This document shows positions 60,975-64,000 of a stretch of 64,000 nucleotides of DNA, one piece after another. Position numbers and translations under genes: made by a program. The stretch comes from Treponema sp. UBA4267. Its GTDB lineage: Bacteria > Spirochaetota > Spirochaetia > Treponematales > Treponemataceae. Position 1 is the stretch's first letter. Every line of letters begins with the position of its first letter. The notes below the pieces were generated by a model. It ran no database searches and was not told the origin of the DNA. It saw only the letters and a program-made list of their open reading frames with translations. The DNA is taken from assembly GCA_002395155.1 (NCBI GenBank), contig DGWD01000021.1:1-64000 (forward strand), read 5' to 3'.

Positions 60975-62006
60975 CTATCTCTGAATTCTACCAGAACCAT
61001 TTCCACCGGCGAGTTTTTCAACTTCGTCAACGCTGACCATATTGTAATCACCTTCGATTGTATGTTTGAGACAAGAAGCAGCAACAGCGAACTCTACTGC
61101 ATCCTGAGTTGATTTTCCGTTAAGGAGAGCGTAAATCAATCCACCACCAAAGCTGTCTCCACCACCAACACGGTCTACAATGTACATTTCGTATTCCTTG
61201 CTGAAGCAGTAGTCCTTGCCATCGTAAAGAAGGGCTGCCCAGTTGTTACGGTTAGCATTGATAGAAGTTCTAAGAGTAATTGCTACCTTCTTAAAACCGA
61301 ATTTATCTGCCAGCTGTTTTGCAACAGACTTATATCCTTCTTTATTAAGTTTTCCACCATTGATATCAGTATTTTCTGCTTCGATTCCAAAAACATCTTT
61401 TGCATCTTCTTCGTTAGAAATACAAACATCAACATATTTACAGATTTCTGTCATAGCTTTGCGGGCTTCTTCACGTGTCCAGAGCTTTCCACGGTAGTTT
61501 AAGTCGCAGCTTACAGTTGCACCAGCTTCTTTTGCAGCCTTACATGCTTCGATACAGATTTGAACCATATTTCCACCAAGAGCAGGTGTAATTCCTGTAA
61601 GATGGAACCATTTACAATCTGTAAAAATTGTTTTCCAGTCAAAATCTTCTGGTTTAGCTTCTGCAATAGAAGAATGTGCACGGTCATAAATACATTTTGA
61701 ACCACGCTGACTAGCCCCTCGTTCATTGTAGTAAATACCAACACGGTCTCCACCACGAACGATATAATCTGTATTTACCCCATAACGACGCAAACTGTTG
61801 ATTGCAGCCTGTCCAATTTCGTGCTTTGGAAGTTTTGTAACGTAATATGCATCCATTCCATAATTTGCAAGAGAAACAGCAACGTTAGCTTCTCCACCAC
61901 CAAATGTGGATGTCATTTTATCAACCTGAACAAAACGGAAATATCCTTCAGGTTCCAATCTAAGCATTATTTCACCGAATGTGACTACTTTATTGTTCAT
62001 TTTCAT
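60975..62006 (-). CDS. kdgK: 2-dehydro-3-deoxygluconate kinase
   Basis: Phosphorylates KDG to KDPG in hexuronate breakdown. The protein is a PfkB-family sugar kinase of 343 residues. The signatures are FGGGEANVAVSLANYG (~residue 36) and VDRVGGGDSFGGGLIYALL (~285), with the catalytic Asp in the latter. Two ATGs are close together, at 62006 and 62000. AGGAG is 4 bases before the first and about 9 before the second, so the second may be used. The next gene upstream is eda, and the pairing supports KDG over other sugars. Confidence 0.92.
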   Translation of the reverse strand: MKMNNKVVTFGEIMLRLEPEGYFRFVQVDKMTSTFGGGEANVAVSLANYGMDAYYVTKLPKHEIGQAAINSLRRYGVNTDYIVRGGDRVGIYYNERGASQRGSKCIYDRAHSSIAEAKPEDFDWKTIFTDCKWFHLTGITPALGGNMVQICIEACKAAKEAGATVSCDLNYRGKLWTREEARKAMTEICKYVDVCISNEEDAKDVFGIEAENTDINGGKLNKEGYKSVAKQLADKFGFKKVAITLRTSINANRNNWAALLYDGKDYCFSKEYEMYIVDRVGGGDSFGGGLIYALLNGKSTQDAVEFAVAASCLKHTIEGDYNMVSVDEVEKLAGGNGSGRIQR

Positions 62007-62019
62007 ATCTCCTTTTTTT

Positions 62020-62213
62020 TAGGTTTTAGGTTTCAGGTGCTAGGTGATAGGATGTGGTAGCAGGCGTTGCGGGCGGCGTTTGAGCCCGCAGAGGGGGTAG
62101 CGGAAGACCTCAAAGAGGGCTGCAGCGAGGGGGAAACTTCTCCCTCCTCCCTAAAACCTAGCACCTAGAACCTATCAACTAGCACCTAGAACCTAGCACC
62201 TAACACCTATCCT
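62020..62213. repeat. GC-rich repeat block with long inverted arms between eda and kdgK
   Basis: The left arm (62020-62051) repeats AGGT-type units, such as AGGTGCTAGGTGATAGG. The right arm (62152-62213) repeats their complement. CTAGCACCTAGAACCTA occurs twice in the right arm, at 62158 and 62179, a 21-bp period. The middle is strikingly GC-rich for this genome and holds its own stem (GCGGGC at 62069-62074, GCCCGC at 62084-62089). The eda stop codon lies inside the right arm. No gene is seen in 62007-62206. Confidence 0.8.
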
Positions 62214-62845
62214 CTAATATCCTTTACTATGCCTGCTGCCTCTTTAGTAAGCCGTTCTATTTCCGCGAAATTACCTGCAGTTACCAAATCACCTTTAACC
62301 ATCCAGCTGCCGCCACATGCTAAAATCTTATTGCAGGCAAGGTAGTCGCGAACGTTTGTTGCGTTGATTCCGCCTGTTGGCATAAACTTCATCATGGTGT
62401 ATGGAGCACTCATTGCTTTTATCATTTTAAGACCACCGGCATTTTCGGCTGGAAAGAACTTTACTACATCAAGGCCAAAACCAAGTGCCATTTCCAGTTC
62501 GGTTGGCGTCATAATTCCTGGTGTAATTGGATAACCCTTCTTAAGACAGTGTTCAACAACCTTTGGATTAAGACCTGGAGAAACAATAAATTTAGCTCCG
62601 GCCCCTACCGCACGGTCGGCCTGTTCTGTTGTAAGAACGGTTCCTGCTCCCACGAACATTTCTGGGAATTTTTTAGCAATTCTGCGAATACTTTCTTCTG
62701 CAGCATCTGTACGGAATGTTACTTCTGCACAAGGAAGTCCACCTTTTACTAAGGCCTGTGCCAATGGTTCTGCATCATCTGCCTTATTCAAAACAACAAC
62801 CGGAACAATTCCAGTTGAACCAATTTGTTTTAATGTATCGTTCAT
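62207..62845 (-). CDS. eda: KDPG aldolase
   Basis: Splits 2-keto-3-deoxy-6-phosphogluconate into pyruvate and glyceraldehyde 3-phosphate. It is 212 residues with the class I aldolase barrel. The Schiff-base Lys is in VVKFFPAEN (~residue 129), the catalytic Glu in AEVTFRTD, and the phosphate site is in FMPTGGI. Its ATG overlaps the uxaC stop by one base, and its own stop is provided by the repeat block downstream. Confidence 0.95.
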   Translation of the reverse strand: MNDTLKQIGSTGIVPVVVLNKADDAEPLAQALVKGGLPCAEVTFRTDAAEESIRRIAKKFPEMFVGAGTVLTTEQADRAVGAGAKFIVSPGLNPKVVEHCLKKGYPITPGIMTPTELEMALGFGLDVVKFFPAENAGGLKMIKAMSAPYTMMKFMPTGGINATNVRDYLACNKILACGGSWMVKGDLVTAGNFAEIERLTKEAAGIVKDIRG

Positions 62846-64000
62846 TATTTATCTCCAAAAAATTTAACGGCATTGTTATAGCTAATATCTTCTACAATTT
62901 TTCCAAGTAATTTTTCGTCATCTGGATATTCGCCTTTTTCCACAAGATTACCGATAAAATTACTCAGAATTCGGCGGAAATATTCATGACGAGGATAAGA
63001 AAGGAAGCTTCTGCTGTCTGTAAGCATTCCAACATATGATGACAAAACAGAAGTTCTGGCAAAAACTCGAATCTGTTCTTCTATTCCATCTTTGTGGTCG
63101 TTGAACCACCAGGCTGGACCAAAAATGCAGTTTCGGAAGTTTGCGGCCATTGTTGCAAGTGCTTCGTTATCTTTTGGATTAAGATTATAGACAATTGTTT
63201 TTGCATTTGGGCAGGCAGAATAGATTCCATTCAAAACAGCACCAAGCTGACTTGCATAATTAAAATCCTGAAGACTATCTTCGCCAACATTCTTACCAAC
63301 TTTTTCAAACATTGCAGAATTCTGGTCTCTGAGTGCACCAATATGAATCTGCATTACAAAGCCTTTTTGTGCATAAAGTTTTCCAAGTTCAATAAGAACA
63401 AAGCCTTTATATCTGGCAATTTCTTCGCTAGAAAGTTTTTTACCTGTCCAGGCTCTTGCAAAAATGTAGTCAACATCTTTTTCGCTGGCAGGAAGGTAAA
63501 AATCGTTTTCCAATGAATGATCACTTACAAGAGCACCGACAGACTTAAAATAATCCATACGATCAGCAAAGGCATTGAGCATATCTCTTATGGTTTTAAT
63601 TCTTGTTCCTGTAAGATTTTGTAATTTTGTAATATAGGCAGGATAATCTGGACTTTCACAATTAATTGCAAGGTCAGGACGGAAGGATGGTAAAACTTTT
63701 ACTTCATGCCATTCCTGAGCAATACGTTTGTGAAACTGAAGATCATCTAATGGATCATCTGTTGTGCAAAGAGTTTTTACATTCAGCTTTGTCAAAAGGC
63801 CTCTTGGACCATAATCATTCTGAGCTAAAAGTTTGTTACATTTATCCCAAATTTTCTTTGCATTATCTTCTGTTACAGGCTCTTTTACATCAAAATAACG
63901 CTGTAATTCAAGATGACTCCAGTGGTAAAGAGGATTTCCAATACAGCCCTGTAAAGTTTTTACAAAAGCAAGATAGCGTTCATAATCAGCCTTTTCTACA
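62845..64000 (-). CDS. uxaC: uronate isomerase, 3' part
   Basis: Isomerises glucuronate and galacturonate to fructuronate and tagaturonate, the first step of hexuronate use. The frame is open to the window edge, so the first ~80 of about 465 residues are missing and 384 remain. LYHWSHLELQRYF at the edge and MLTDSRSFLSYPRHEYFRR near the C-terminus are hallmarks of UxaC. The apparent start at 63795 is a TTG inside the gene. It is the upstream gene of uxaC-eda-kdgK. Confidence 0.95.
   Translation of the reverse strand, partial: VEKADYERYLAFVKTLQGCIGNPLYHWSHLELQRYFDVKEPVTEDNAKKIWDKCNKLLAQNDYGPRGLLTKLNVKTLCTTDDPLDDLQFHKRIAQEWHEVKVLPSFRPDLAINCESPDYPAYITKLQNLTGTRIKTIRDMLNAFADRMDYFKSVGALVSDHSLENDFYLPASEKDVDYIFARAWTGKKLSSEEIARYKGFVLIELGKLYAQKGFVMQIHIGALRDQNSAMFEKVGKNVGEDSLQDFNYASQLGAVLNGIYSACPNAKTIVYNLNPKDNEALATMAANFRNCIFGPAWWFNDHKDGIEEQIRVFARTSVLSSYVGMLTDSRSFLSYPRHEYFRRILSNFIGNLVEKGEYPDDEKLLGKIVEDISYNNAVKFFGDK

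Noticed and set aside
1..64000. CRISPR arrays, insertion sequences, rRNA genes
   Set aside because: No regular repeat-spacer array, transposase frame or rRNA sequence was seen. The only mobile traces are at 15.2-16.6 kb.

Overview
The window looks like chromosomal DNA of a Treponema-type spirochaete, probably a gut or rumen species. It is AT-rich. It carries a uronate-degradation operon and a GH127 glycosidase next to many sensory and chemotaxis genes. It also has the TIGR03545/TIGR03546 pair, several genes I know only as spirochaete-type hypotheticals, and cheB/cheR. The genus is inferred from gene content and style; there is no rRNA in the window to confirm it.

Layout. 1-15.1 kb: the 3' part of asd, then a long minus-strand run holding a methyltransferase, a GDYXXLXY/DUF2157 membrane pair, mutS2-rsgA, argS, a 7TM-DISM chemoreceptor and the TIGR03545/TIGR03546 pair. 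15.1-16.7 kb: a tRNA-Lys followed by a decayed mobile island. The island has three 12-bp direct repeats, a short integrase remnant, an intact 'mobile mystery protein A' regulator and its Fic-type partner B, broken by an internal deletion. 16.7-19.2 kb: a DtxR/MntR-type regulator and a membrane EAL protein. 19.2-23.4 kb: arginine biosynthesis argC, argJ and argB, with a polysaccharide deacetylase between argC and argJ and a 155-bp tandem duplication between argJ and argB. 23.4-30.5 kb: a beta-barrel-like protein, thrH, a divergent polysaccharide deacetylase, tsaD, an O-methyltransferase, a radical SAM protein, and a TPM/TPM/LemA operon. 30.6-34.9 kb: adk, then a zinc-uptake operon (Fur-family regulator, znuA, znuC, znuB, lipoprotein) behind a perfect palindrome. 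34.9-43.2 kb: an HD-GYP protein, leuS, and a partner-switching module of a STAS protein and two SpoIIE-type phosphatases. 43.3-47.2 kb: grpE-dnaK-dnaJ. 47.4-55.7 kb: GH127, a pseudouridine synthase, an unrecognised protein, asnA, apt and two membrane proteins of unknown function. 55.8-58.8 kb: a STAS/zinc-ribbon protein, an AT-rich gene-free stretch with helically phased DnaA boxes, and a polyprenyl synthetase/TPR/membrane operon. 58.8-64 kb: cheB, cheR and the uronate genes uxaC-eda-kdgK.

How the genes connect. Three arg genes form a near-complete acetyl-cycle route from glutamate. The zinc operon pairs a regulator with its probable operator and transporter. UxaC, KDPG aldolase and KDG kinase belong to one hexuronate pathway, and the GH127 enzyme also fits plant-polysaccharide use. 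Signalling is prominent: chemoreceptor, CheB/CheR, EAL, HD-GYP, two phosphatases and two STAS proteins.

The most interesting non-coding signal is at 56,546-56,814. Six DnaA-box-like 9-mers lie at exact 11-bp spacing in two clusters around an AT-rich core. This is a candidate replication origin or DnaA-binding control region, with no dnaA in view. Other signals worth a look are apparent leaderless promoters with a constant 7-nt gap between -10 box and ATG (argC, polyprenyl synthetase, cheR), the argJ-argB tandem duplication, and the decayed toxin-antitoxin-like island beside tRNA-Lys.
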